The notes: generated by a model not told the origin, from the sequence alone. A stretch of DNA of 6,718 nucleotides from Candidatus Bathyarchaeota archaeon (GCA_029883255.1 JAOUJL010000081.1:1-6718); one strand, 5' to 3'; numbered from the stretch's first letter, positions 1-6,426 are shown. Made by a program: numbers and translations.

Positions 1-291
1 CAAGGAAACGTTCATGCCTTGAAGGCCATTATGAATTGTCTTTGTAACATCGAAGAATTCGTCGGAGCCTTTAATGACTTTCCATTCAGCCTTCAACCCT
101 AAGTCGCACATTAATGGAACGAGCCTGTGAAGAATCTCAGCCACACCGCCACCAAAGGATGTTGAATTCACGTGAACTATTGATTTGCCATCAAGTTTCT
201 CGGATAGGGTTCGTATTTTATATATCTCCTTTTCTCCAACGATTTCAGCGTAATCGTCCAGTGATAGTTTACAAACGGTAACTGTGTTCAT
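1..291 (-). CDS. treT: Trehalose synthase TreT, glycosyltransferase family 4 (N-terminal part)
   Basis: Partial gene: 97 codons are visible and it runs off the left edge of the window. TreT is a GT4 retaining glycosyltransferase that makes trehalose from nucleotide-diphosphate glucose (ADP- or UDP-glucose) and glucose, reversibly, in the cytosol. The visible N-terminus carries the family's typical opening: a variable lead, then GKSIVHVNSTSFGGGVAEIL at residues 36-55, LVPLMCDLGLKAEW at 57-70, VIKG at 72-75 and FFDVTKTIHNGLQG at 79-92. The GGGVAE loop is the glycine-rich N-terminal loop of the GT-B fold. The ATG at 291 is supported by AAGGAGA (minus strand, 303-297) five bases upstream. It diverges from the GH15 gene and lies in the same locus as a maltose/trehalose-type importer, as in Thermococcus-type trehalose clusters. 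The nucleotide-sugar binding half lies outside the window, so donor preference cannot be judged. Confidence 0.9.
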   Translation of the reverse strand, partial: MNTVTVCKLSLDDYAEIVGEKEIYKIRTLSEKLDGKSIVHVNSTSFGGGVAEILHRLVPLMCDLGLKAEWKVIKGSDEFFDVTKTIHNGLQGMNVSL

Positions 292-324
292 TTGGTTCTC
301 CTTGTGAAAAGAAACTTTGGACTG

Positions 325-340
325 AAATAATAGTCTTTGC
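325..340 (-). promoter_or_regulatory. Candidate BRE/TATA promoter for treT
   Basis: On the minus strand the bases GCAAAGACTATTATTT form a BRE-like purine stretch followed by an AT-rich TATA-like block centred near 329. This is about 38 bases before the treT ATG, so a start of transcription near 303-306 would leave a short leader holding the Shine-Dalgarno site. The match to the archaeal consensus is only fair. It overlaps a small inverted repeat, AGTCT-6nt-AGACT (332-347), which could be a regulator site. Confidence 0.35.
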
Positions 341-412
341 GTAGACTGCGAAAATCCATAGCTTTAATGTGCACTATCCAAAAATATTAATAATGCAATA
401 GATCAAAAGTTC

Positions 413-418
413 GGAGGT
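413..418 (+). promoter_or_regulatory. Ribosome binding site deciding the TTG start of the GH15 gene
   Basis: GGAGGT lies seven bases before the TTG at 426. It fixes a non-ATG start: the next methionine in frame is residue 75, which would remove the conserved WPRD active-site segment. AT-rich blocks upstream (TTTAAT at 363-368 and TATTAATA at 385-392) are possible TATA elements for this gene, but neither is convincing. The 385 block would give a leader so short that it barely includes this site. Confidence 0.75.
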
Positions 419-425
419 AAGCGAA

Positions 426-1490
426 TTGAAGACGAAAATTAAGAGGCTGGTGGAGAACAGCAAGCGCGTTATCGTGGATTGCGCACTGGAAAACGGCGCA
501 ATCGTTGCTGCGAATTGTTTGAAGGAATACTTTCCAAGAGAAGCAGCACACTACACTTATGTTTGGCCTAGAGACGCTTCTTTCATATGCGTAGCCGCAG
601 ATCTCCTTGGAATTAAGAATATCCAGAAGAAATTCTTTGATTGGTGCATGACTAGAGCAGAAGGCTTTCAAAAAAATGGAGTGTTTTATGAGAAGTATTT
701 CGTTAACGGGCCGAAAGCATTAGCAAGGTTTCAACCTGATCAGACAGGTTCCATCTTGTGGGCAGTCTGGCATCATTTCAAAGATGACTCAAGCGATGCC
801 CTTGAATACAAGGAGTTTATCCGTAAAGCCGCCAACGGGATATGTAAAAAATGGAAGGAAGATCATTTCACGGTAGTAACAAACGATCTATGGGAAGAGA
901 GACTAACATTCCCTGACTTGAAAGAAAACTTCACTTATTCCATGGCTGCTTGTATCAAAGGATTGCGATGTGCGAATGCTGTTTTGCCCAACAAGAAATG
1001 GACTAAAATAGCCAATCAGATGAGAAAGAGGTTAGAAAGTCATTTTGAAGGCCATTTCTTTAGGAGTTACGGCAAGCTAAGTGATAAGAGAATAGATGCT
1101 TCTATGCTAGGACTAGTTTATCCTTTTGAAATATTTCTGCCTACAGACAACAGGGTTGTCGCCACTGTTGAACAAATAGAAAAAAGAAATGTGAAAAATG
1201 GTGGAGTCCATAGATACGAACATGACGACTATGATGGTTGGGTGTATGAGACAACGTACAGAAAGAAAGGCTCTGGCGCGTGGCCGCTACTCAACTTCTG
1301 GATGAGCACCTACTATGCTAGACTAAACAACAGAGAGAAGGCCTTTCAATACTACAACTGGGTGCTGGACAGAGTTAACAGGTTTATTCCCGAACAAATC
1401 TTTGAGAACGACGTCCAGGTTTCGGTGAGCCCCCTTTGCTGGAGTCACTCAATGTTTGTAATAGCTAGCAAAGAATTAGATTTGATCTAG
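426..1490 (+). CDS. GH15 family glycosidase, catalytic domain only (glucoamylase/trehalase-like)
   Basis: A 354-residue cytosolic glycoside hydrolase of family 15, an inverting (alpha/alpha)6-barrel enzyme that releases glucose from alpha-glucosides (glucoamylase, glucodextranase and archaeal trehalase are known members). Visible family motifs: YVWPRDAS at 45-52, FQPDQTGSILWA at 102-113, DLWEER at 154-159 with E157 as the likely general acid, GGVHRYEHDDYDGW at 259-272, and PEQIFEND at 322-329 with E323 as the likely general base. Both catalytic glutamates are therefore present. Many archaeal and bacterial GH15 enzymes are about 600 residues long, with an N-terminal beta-sandwich domain. Here the catalytic domain starts almost at residue 1, and the strong ribosome binding site just before the TTG shows that this is a real start, not a broken gene. 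There is no signal peptide or membrane segment. Next to treT and a disaccharide importer, it probably hydrolyses imported trehalose, maltose or maltodextrin; the exact substrate is not readable from sequence. Confidence 0.88.
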   Translation: MKTKIKRLVENSKRVIVDCALENGAIVAANCLKEYFPREAAHYTYVWPRDASFICVAADLLGIKNIQKKFFDWCMTRAEGFQKNGVFYEKYFVNGPKALARFQPDQTGSILWAVWHHFKDDSSDALEYKEFIRKAANGICKKWKEDHFTVVTNDLWEERLTFPDLKENFTYSMAACIKGLRCANAVLPNKKWTKIANQMRKRLESHFEGHFFRSYGKLSDKRIDASMLGLVYPFEIFLPTDNRVVATVEQIEKRNVKNGGVHRYEHDDYDGWVYETTYRKKGSGAWPLLNFWMSTYYARLNNREKAFQYYNWVLDRVNRFIPEQIFENDVQVSVSPLCWSHSMFVIASKELDLI

Positions 1491-1601
1491 GATTTTGAAT
1501 AAGAAAAGGCCATGGTTTCTATCGTCCTGCTAACGTCTTAGTAAATTCATGCACGCGATATATTCCAAGGATTCGGCGAAGACTTCTGCCAGCCTTCTGC
1601 C
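1491..1601. other. Convergent intergenic spacer between GH15 gene and malK
   Basis: The 111-bp gap lies between two genes that end tail to tail. It holds no gene, but the malK frame stays open for 23 codons past its TAG before another TAG at 1532-1530. Short T-rich stretches occur on both strands (TTTT at 1493-1496 on the plus strand; TTTTCTTATTC at 1507-1497 on the minus strand) and may serve as weak archaeal termination sites. No clear hairpin is seen. Confidence 0.4.
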
Positions 1602-2684
1602 CTATACGATGAGCCCATCAGTTTTTCCGTCAAAAACGTGCAGCTTTGTCTCATCAAATTTCATCCATGCAACTCCCCCTATTTCCAACTTGATGTCGGT
1701 GGGGGCGATTGCCTTAATGATGTGCTGCCCGATTTTTAGGCTCAGTAGTAGTTCTCTGCCCAGTTGCTCTATCATGTAAACCTCTGTCTTAACGAAACCG
1801 TTTGCTTTGAAGTTTTCTACTATAATGTCTTCTGGTCGGATACCAAGTATTAATTTGGAGGCACCCTTTTCTTTTGTTACTCTTGTCATGCTATTTGGAA
1901 GCTTATATTTCAAGGATTCCGTAACGAAGAGACCTTTATCACTTTCTAAATTACCTTCTAGAAGATTCATTGCAGGGCTTCCGATGAATGTTGCAACAAA
2001 CGTGTCTTTTGGTTTAGAATACACGCTATCTGGATGTCCTATGCAACAAATTTTTCCGTCATTCATGACAACAAGAGTATCGCCAATCGTCATCGCTTCT
2101 GCTTGGTCATGAGTGACATATATTGTCGTGACGCCCAAAAGTCTTTGCAGTTTCTTTATTTCAGCCCTCATGTATACCCTCAACTTGGCGTCTAGGTTAG
2201 AGAGAGGTTCGTCCATTAGGAACACGTCTGGCTGCCTTACGATCGCCCTTCCAAGCGCTATCCTCTGCATTTGGCCCCCAGACAATTCGCGAGGCTTTCG
2301 ATCCAACAGCTCAGACACTTCAAGTAGTTCAGCTGTGTCCGTTACCCGTTTCTTTATTTCTTCTCTCGGACGCTTTCTAGCCTTGAGTGGAAACGCGATA
2401 TTGTCAAAAACACTCATGTGGGGGTACAACGCATAACTCTGGAAAACCATAGCAACGTTGCGGTCCCACGGAGGAACTTCGTTAACCAACTTATCTCCGA
2501 TATAGACGCTGCCTTGAGTTGGCGTCTCCAAACCAGCAACCATTCTGAGCAAAGTGGTTTTACCACATCCAGAAGGCCCTACGACCGTGGTTAATTTTTT
2601 GTCTTCAAACGTTAAAGACGCGTTATCGACAGCGATTACCTTCCCGAACGTTTTAGTCACTTTTTCGAGCCTAACCTCAACCAT
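1602..2684 (-). CDS. malK: Sugar ABC transporter ATP-binding protein, MalK/CUT1 type
   Basis: A 360-residue ATPase that powers the sugar importer encoded just upstream, acting as a dimer on the cytosolic face of the two permeases. All nucleotide-binding motifs are intact: Walker A GPSGCGKTT at 36-44, Q-loop Q82, signature LSGGQ at 134-138, Walker B VFLMDEP at 154-160, D-loop SNLD at 162-165 and switch histidine H192. The C-terminal third is a TOBE/OB-type regulatory domain typical of MalK-like proteins, with FIGSPAMN at 233-240 and GIRPED at 281-286. Length is normal for the family. The ATG at 2684 is preceded by AAGGTGAG on the minus strand at a suitable distance. It is the last gene of the operon, 28 bp after the malG-like gene. 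Substrate cannot be told from the ATPase; MalK-type subunits sometimes serve several sugar importers. Confidence 0.95.
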   Translation of the reverse strand: MVEVRLEKVTKTFGKVIAVDNASLTFEDKKLTTVVGPSGCGKTTLLRMVAGLETPTQGSVYIGDKLVNEVPPWDRNVAMVFQSYALYPHMSVFDNIAFPLKARKRPREEIKKRVTDTAELLEVSELLDRKPRELSGGQMQRIALGRAIVRQPDVFLMDEPLSNLDAKLRVYMRAEIKKLQRLLGVTTIYVTHDQAEAMTIGDTLVVMNDGKICCIGHPDSVYSKPKDTFVATFIGSPAMNLLEGNLESDKGLFVTESLKYKLPNSMTRVTKEKGASKLILGIRPEDIIVENFKANGFVKTEVYMIEQLGRELLLSLKIGQHIIKAIAPTDIKLEIGGVAWMKFDETKLHVFDGKTDGLIV

Positions 2685-2712
2685 GGAGCCTCACCTTTTC
2701 TATTTTTATCGT

Positions 2713-3561
2713 TTAGTATTTAACTGCTCCAGCTGTCAACCCTCGCATAACCCATTTCTGGAAAACCAACACGATCACAATTATTGGAATCAAAGTTAGA
2801 ATGACTCCTGCATTTATCATTCCCCATTTCAAGTGATAGGCGCCAGGAAGTGTGGTGATGAGAACCAGTGCTGTTCGCGCCTGTATTGTATGGGTTAGCG
2901 TGAGTGCAAACATAAACTCACCCCAAGAGGCTATAAAAGCAAGAATTCCAGCGGAGAATAGCCCAGGCACCGAAAGGGGCATGATTATCTTTCTGTATAT
3001 ACTGGAGGGAGTATAACCGTCTATCTTAGCAGCATCTTCCAAATCAAATGGCAACTCGGCAAAGTAGCTAGCCAACAACCACACGGTTATGGGCAAAGAA
3101 AAAACTGCATGGGTAATGATGAGGCCTAGCCACGTATTCATAAGTCCCAGTTCTCTTATGATCAAGAAAATGGGAAGAATCATCACTATACTAGGCATCA
3201 TGCCAACGACTAGAATCGTTAAGAGAGACGATATTCTGAACTTAAACCTTAGTCGGGCAATAGCGTATGCGGACAGGGAGCCTATCGCCAGTACAAGAAT
3301 CGTGGTGGCAGAAGCTACGACAAGGCTGTTTAGCAGATAATAGTGGAATTTGTGCTCCACAAATATCTCTATATAATTGTCTAGTGAAACTTTTGATGGT
3401 ATGTATTCGATGGGAATATGGAACTCAGCACCAGGCGGTTTTATCGATGTTATAAAGATCCATGCGATAGGGAAAAGACAGTAAATCATGATAATTGCTG
3501 CAACAGCATACATTATGGTTTGGCTCAACAAACGCTTCTGTCTGTAACTCAAGCTCACCAT
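2713..3561 (-). CDS. malG: Sugar ABC transporter permease, MalG type
   Basis: A 282-residue inner permease subunit with about six membrane segments (roughly residues 14-38, 76-103, 112-136, 144-167, 201-222 and 247-270). The cytosolic coupling loop that docks on the ATPase (EAA motif) is seen at about 174-197: EDAAKIDGYTPSSIYRKIIM, ending with a proline. It forms the channel with the MalF-type partner. Three starts are possible: GTG at 3570, ATG at 3567 and ATG at 3561. I chose 3561 because the only good Shine-Dalgarno site, GAGGTGA (minus strand, 3573-3567), sits five bases before it and would overlap the other two. That site also overlaps the TGA stop of the malF-like gene, so the two permeases are probably translationally coupled, giving equal amounts. 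Confidence 0.93.
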   Translation of the reverse strand: MVSLSYRQKRLLSQTIMYAVAAIIMIYCLFPIAWIFITSIKPPGAEFHIPIEYIPSKVSLDNYIEIFVEHKFHYYLLNSLVVASATTILVLAIGSLSAYAIARLRFKFRISSLLTILVVGMMPSIVMILPIFLIIRELGLMNTWLGLIITHAVFSLPITVWLLASYFAELPFDLEDAAKIDGYTPSSIYRKIIMPLSVPGLFSAGILAFIASWGEFMFALTLTHTIQARTALVLITTLPGAYHLKWGMINAGVILTLIPIIVIVLVFQKWVMRGLTAGAVKY

Positions 3562-3566
3562 ATCCA

Positions 3567-3573
3567 TCACCTC
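3567..3573 (-). promoter_or_regulatory. Ribosome binding site for malG overlapping the malF stop
   Basis: GAGGTGA on the minus strand overlaps the malF TGA (3574-3572) and also contains the alternative GTG at 3570. It points to the ATG at 3561 as the true start and suggests translation coupling between the two permease genes. Confidence 0.65.
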
Positions 3574-4462
3574 ACTTGAATTTTAGACGTTTCTGTAGGC
3601 TTCTGATGTAGAAAAGGGAGATCGCTACGAGAATAAGAAAAGTTACTATCGCTAGTGCTGATCCCTTGCCGAAATTGTGATAACTAAAGTAATATTTGTA
3701 GGAGAACGTGCTTAAAACTTCAGTCGTCGTGCCTGGTCCGCCTCCAGTAAGACCATATACCAGGTCAAAGACCCTGAAGGCATCCATTGTCCTGAACAGG
3801 AGAGCCACCAAAATTATCGGTAACATCATTGGGAGCGTTATGTGTCTGAAACGGAACCATCCGCGTGCCCCGTCGACTTTTGCAGAATCGTAGATATCTT
3901 GGGGTATGGCAGCGAGTCCTGCAAATAGTAATATTGCCATGAAAGACGAGGTCTTCCAGACATCGGCTAGAATTACGCTGTGCATTGCCAACAAAGAAGC
4001 TCCTAGAAAGTTCAATGGTGCAGAAATTACGCCTAGTTTTACCAAAATATCGCTGATAATCCCGACATTTGGATGGAACATCCACCTCCACATAGAGGCT
4101 TGAATTATAGCTGGCACTGCCCATGGAACTATTACAATTGCTCGTAAAACTCCCTTGAGCTTGAAAGTGTGGAACATTGCAAGTGCCATGCCTATTCCAA
4201 TCCAAAACTCTAAGGTGACCGATAAAGCGACAAAATACAGCGTGTAGCCTAGGCTTCCCCAAACTTGAGAGTTTGTAAATGCCCAAGCATAGTTTTCGAA
4301 ACCGACAAATGGCATTCCTGTCCACAGAATCTTGTCTTTTAGTTCGTGAACACTCCACCAGAATGTCGATGTTATTGGAAAAAATGCGAAGATAATTATC
4401 ACCAGAAACGTCGGAATAAGGAATAGGTAGGCATACCTAGCCTCCGTTAGCTTAATCTTCAT
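3572..4462 (-). CDS. malF: Sugar ABC transporter permease, MalF type
   Basis: A 296-residue membrane subunit with about six transmembrane segments (near 11-33, 69-98, 106-128, 155-183, 208-227 and 267-286). The EAA coupling loop is at about 188-211, with QDIYDSAKVDGARGWFRFRH followed by ITLP. The stretch LTGGGPGTTTEVLSTFSYKY at 238-257 is a hallmark of the MalF-type partner in CUT1 importers. It lacks the extra N-terminal membrane segments and large periplasmic loop of E. coli MalF, as is usual for the short form in most bacteria and archaea. The ATG at 4462 has only a weak ribosome binding site (GTGGGA close by), in contrast to its neighbours. The gene follows the binding-protein gene after a 68-bp gap containing overlapping hairpins, which may lower its expression relative to the binding protein. 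Confidence 0.94.
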   Translation of the reverse strand: MKIKLTEARYAYLFLIPTFLVIIIFAFFPITSTFWWSVHELKDKILWTGMPFVGFENYAWAFTNSQVWGSLGYTLYFVALSVTLEFWIGIGMALAMFHTFKLKGVLRAIVIVPWAVPAIIQASMWRWMFHPNVGIISDILVKLGVISAPLNFLGASLLAMHSVILADVWKTSSFMAILLFAGLAAIPQDIYDSAKVDGARGWFRFRHITLPMMLPIILVALLFRTMDAFRVFDLVYGLTGGGPGTTTEVLSTFSYKYYFSYHNFGKGSALAIVTFLILVAISLFYIRSLQKRLKFK

Positions 4463-4479
4463 TTTCCCACGTCTCTAAG

Positions 4480-4525
4480 AAAAAATAAGGGTGCTTCCCT
4501 TATAAGGATGCCCTCCTTATAAGGG
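4480..4525 (-). terminator. Overlapping inverted repeats with T-tract between malE and malF (attenuator-like)
   Basis: Read on the transcribed (minus) strand just after the malE stop: CCCTTATAAGGA (4525-4514), loop GGGCA, TCCTTATAAGGG (4508-4497), loop AAGCA, CCCTTAT (4491-4485), then a run of T to 4480. The first pair makes a perfect 12-bp stem. Alternatively the middle segment ATAAGGG (4503-4497) pairs with the downstream CCCTTAT to make a perfect 7-bp stem directly followed by Ts, like an intrinsic terminator. The two stems cannot coexist. Archaeal termination depends mainly on the T-tract, so partial termination here would leave more binding-protein mRNA than permease mRNA. An alternative reading is a protein-binding site or internal promoter, since each CCTTATAAGG block is itself a palindrome with a TATA-like core. 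Confidence 0.6.
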
Positions 4526-4530
4526 TGGTC

Positions 4531-6216
4531 TTAACCTGCTAACAGGGCTTCAAGTCTACTAGCAGCGTCGTCTAAAGCTTCTTTTGGCGTCTTGAGCCTT
4601 GTGAGAGCCGCGTGAAGCTCTTCTTGTAGGATATCTGATATTTCGGGGTACTGTGCATGCATCGGTCTGGGCGTGGCACCGTCTATTATGTCTCTTAGGA
4701 GAGCCATGTGTGGAAACTTTGCCAAGATGTCTGCGTCTTCGTATAGTGCCTCAAGCGGTGGAGCCTCCCCATATCTTATCGTGAATTCCTTCATCCCATC
4801 GTAACTTGCAATCAACTCGATGACCTTCCACACATCTTCCTTGTTCTCAGAATAAGTGTTCATGGCAAGCGCCCATCCACCCAAAGTCGCTGCCGACTCG
4901 TAGCCTAGCGCATGTGGATTTGGAACCAAGCCCCATTTGCCCTTAATTTGCGAATCAGGCGGATCCTTTTCAGCTATAGCTGGTACGTAGGGCCAGTTTC
5001 TATGGAATATAGCATTTCCTTCAGTAAACGTCACTCTTGCGTCTTCTTCCATCCACGTTGTAGTGGCCTCTGGCGAAATCATCTCCGTGTAGATAAGATC
5101 CACCATGAACTGCAGCGCTGCGACACCCTCCGTTGAGTTTACCACTACATTCCAATTTTCATCGAACACTTCGGCTCCAAAGCCGGTATGAAATTCAAGC
5201 CAAGAACAGATGAGCCCCTCGTATTTGGCCCCTTGCCAAGTGAAGCCGTACATATCCGCATAAGCAGGGTCGGCCAATATCGTTTGGGCCTGAGTTACGA
5301 GTTCGTCATACGTCTCTGGTGGATCAAAGCCAAAGTCTGTCAAGATATCGGTTCTATAGTAGAGCCCTGGAGTGCCAACAAACAACGGTACAGCCCACAG
5401 CTGTCCATTAAACGTGAATGAGTCAAGGGTCGATGGTATAAACGTGTCCCTCATCTCTGAAGTGAGGTAATCGTCGAGAGGCTCTATCCATCCAGCTGCG
5501 GCGAATTCTCCTGGCCAGATGACGTCGATGGCTATTATGTCGGGCTTGGGGTCTTGTGCTGTCAACCATACAACGTAGCTGTCATGCTGAGCATCAGTAG
5601 ACCACGGCATCGCCCTCCAAACAAAATCGATGTATGGATATTCTTCCTCAACCAAGTCTTCAATAGCGTATATCGCTTCTTCCAGAGCTGGATTGAAAGC
5701 AAAGACTACCTCAACCATCTCGCGCTCGAGCGCCTTTATCGTTATGCTGTCTGAAGCGGTTGCTTGTTCACTGTCGGTGACGGTCACGGTGGCTGTGTAT
5801 GTTCCTTCTGTGGCATATTCGTGGGTCGGATTTCGTTCGCCGATTGTGGGTGTTTCGTCGCCGAAGTCCCATTCATAAATGTACGTTGGGGTGCCTCCAA
5901 TTGGCACTGCCTTGAAGGATACGGTTAGAGGTATAGCTCCAGAGACTGGACTTGCTGAACCTACAACCGTCAAAGGCAAGGATATATTAAGCTGGGCGAG
6001 TGCGTCTAAGATTGCTTCCAATCGAGCCGTGGATGTCGCGTCAAGGGTAGTAATTGCCGCTAATAGATCCGCGTAGTTCTGATTTTGATCTGTGGCTATT
6101 TCATCCAGTTTGCCTACAATAGCTGACGAGTAGTAGACGACTACACCAGATACGATAATAACAATGATAAGCAAAATCGCCAGAATCCAATCAATCGTTC
6201 TATTTCCATTTGGCAT
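4531..6216 (-). CDS. Membrane-anchored sugar-binding protein with PKD domain (MalE-like, SBP family 1)
   Basis: Solute-binding subunit of the importer, about 561 residues, much longer than the usual 400-450. In order (numbered from the ATG at 6216): a short positive N-terminus; a single membrane segment at about 9-34; a helical, coiled-coil-like stalk at 36-76; a PKD beta-sandwich domain at about 78-163 with the hallmark WDFGDE at 116-121 and HEYATEGTYTATVTVTD at 132-148; then a family 1 extracellular binding domain from about 166 to the end, with features such as GWIEPLDDYL at 242-251, AVPLFVGTPGLYYRTDIL at 275-292 and a C-terminal AL..L.TPKEALDDAA segment. No lipobox cysteine is present, so anchoring is by the uncleaved helix. 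Start: GGAGG (minus strand, 6228-6224) favours ATG 6216 (7-base gap) or ATG 6219; a GTG at 6237 would lie upstream of this site and is unlikely. First gene of the operon, behind a good promoter. Ligand is probably trehalose, maltose or maltodextrin, inferred from context. Confidence 0.92.
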   Translation of the reverse strand: MPNGNRTIDWILAILLIIVIIVSGVVVYYSSAIVGKLDEIATDQNQNYADLLAAITTLDATSTARLEAILDALAQLNISLPLTVVGSASPVSGAIPLTVSFKAVPIGGTPTYIYEWDFGDETPTIGERNPTHEYATEGTYTATVTVTDSEQATASDSITIKALEREMVEVVFAFNPALEEAIYAIEDLVEEEYPYIDFVWRAMPWSTDAQHDSYVVWLTAQDPKPDIIAIDVIWPGEFAAAGWIEPLDDYLTSEMRDTFIPSTLDSFTFNGQLWAVPLFVGTPGLYYRTDILTDFGFDPPETYDELVTQAQTILADPAYADMYGFTWQGAKYEGLICSWLEFHTGFGAEVFDENWNVVVNSTEGVAALQFMVDLIYTEMISPEATTTWMEEDARVTFTEGNAIFHRNWPYVPAIAEKDPPDSQIKGKWGLVPNPHALGYESAATLGGWALAMNTYSENKEDVWKVIELIASYDGMKEFTIRYGEAPPLEALYEDADILAKFPHMALLRDIIDGATPRPMHAQYPEISDILQEELHAALTRLKTPKEALDDAASRLEALLAG

Positions 6217-6223
6217 CATTCTT

Positions 6224-6228
6224 CCTCC
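6224..6228 (-). promoter_or_regulatory. Ribosome binding site of the binding-protein gene
   Basis: GGAGG on the minus strand sits four bases before ATG 6219 and seven before ATG 6216. In this window the GH15 gene has eight bases from GGAGG to its start, so 6216 fits the local pattern better. It rules against the upstream GTG at 6237. Confidence 0.65.
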
Positions 6229-6245
6229 ATATAGCACAATCCTTT

Positions 6246-6255
6246 ATGTATACAT
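6246..6255. promoter_or_regulatory. Perfect palindrome ATGTATACAT, candidate operator
   Basis: A 10-bp perfect palindrome lies between the TATA box of the importer operon and its predicted start of transcription near 6241. A repressor bound there would hinder polymerase. No regulator gene is visible in the window to pair with it, and a short AT-rich palindrome may occur by chance. Confidence 0.35.
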
Positions 6256-6262
6256 GGAATTG

Positions 6263-6277
6263 TATTAAATACTTTCG
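6263..6277 (-). promoter_or_regulatory. BRE/TATA promoter of the importer operon
   Basis: The minus strand reads CGAAAGTATTTAATA: a close BRE match (CGAAA) directly followed by a TATA box centred near 6267. Transcription would begin about 25 bases on, near 6241, giving a leader of some 22-25 bases with the GGAGG site. This is the best archaeal promoter in the window and supports one transcript for the four transporter genes, starting with the binding protein. Confidence 0.7.
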
Positions 6278-6401
6278 ATACTCCCATATTCGATTCCACA
6301 AACATAACTGAAACTTCTCATAGAAAATCGCTGAACCATGAAAGACTAGACAGCCGTCAACCTTGACTAACCGTAACCTCATCAAATCAAGTTTTCTTTG
6401 C

Positions 6402-6426
6402 AAAAAGCCACGGATTAAGCTTAATC
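6402..6426 (-). terminator. Palindrome and T-tract downstream of ilvE, possible terminator
   Basis: A perfect 14-bp palindrome GATTAAGCTTAATC (6413-6426) lies 32 bases after the aminotransferase stop and is followed on the minus strand by TTTTT (6406-6402). This could end the ilvE transcript before the importer promoter. The stem would be short, so the T-tract may be the active part. Confidence 0.4.

Noticed and set aside
387..671. 94-residue open frame on the minus strand
   Set aside because: It is antisense to the start of the GH15 gene, has no recognisable domain, and the plus-strand frame carries clear family motifs.
1549..3455. Several plus-strand open frames of 60-110 codons opposite malK and malG
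   Set aside because: They are antisense to well-supported transporter genes and show no domain, no consistent ribosome binding site and no neighbour logic.
3765..4358. 197-residue open frame on the minus strand inside malF
   Set aside because: It is an out-of-frame shadow of the MalF-type permease, whose own frame has all expected motifs; the shadow has a non-membrane, low-complexity composition.
6217..6237. GTG at 6237 as start of the binding-protein gene
   Set aside because: It would lie at or before the expected transcription leader and upstream of the strong GGAGG site, which serves the ATGs at 6219 and 6216.
6270..6282. TACTTT half-site over the promoter, resembling half of the TrmB operator known from Thermococcales
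   Set aside because: The second half (AAAGTA at the right spacing) is absent; TACTTT alone is too short to support a TrmB site.
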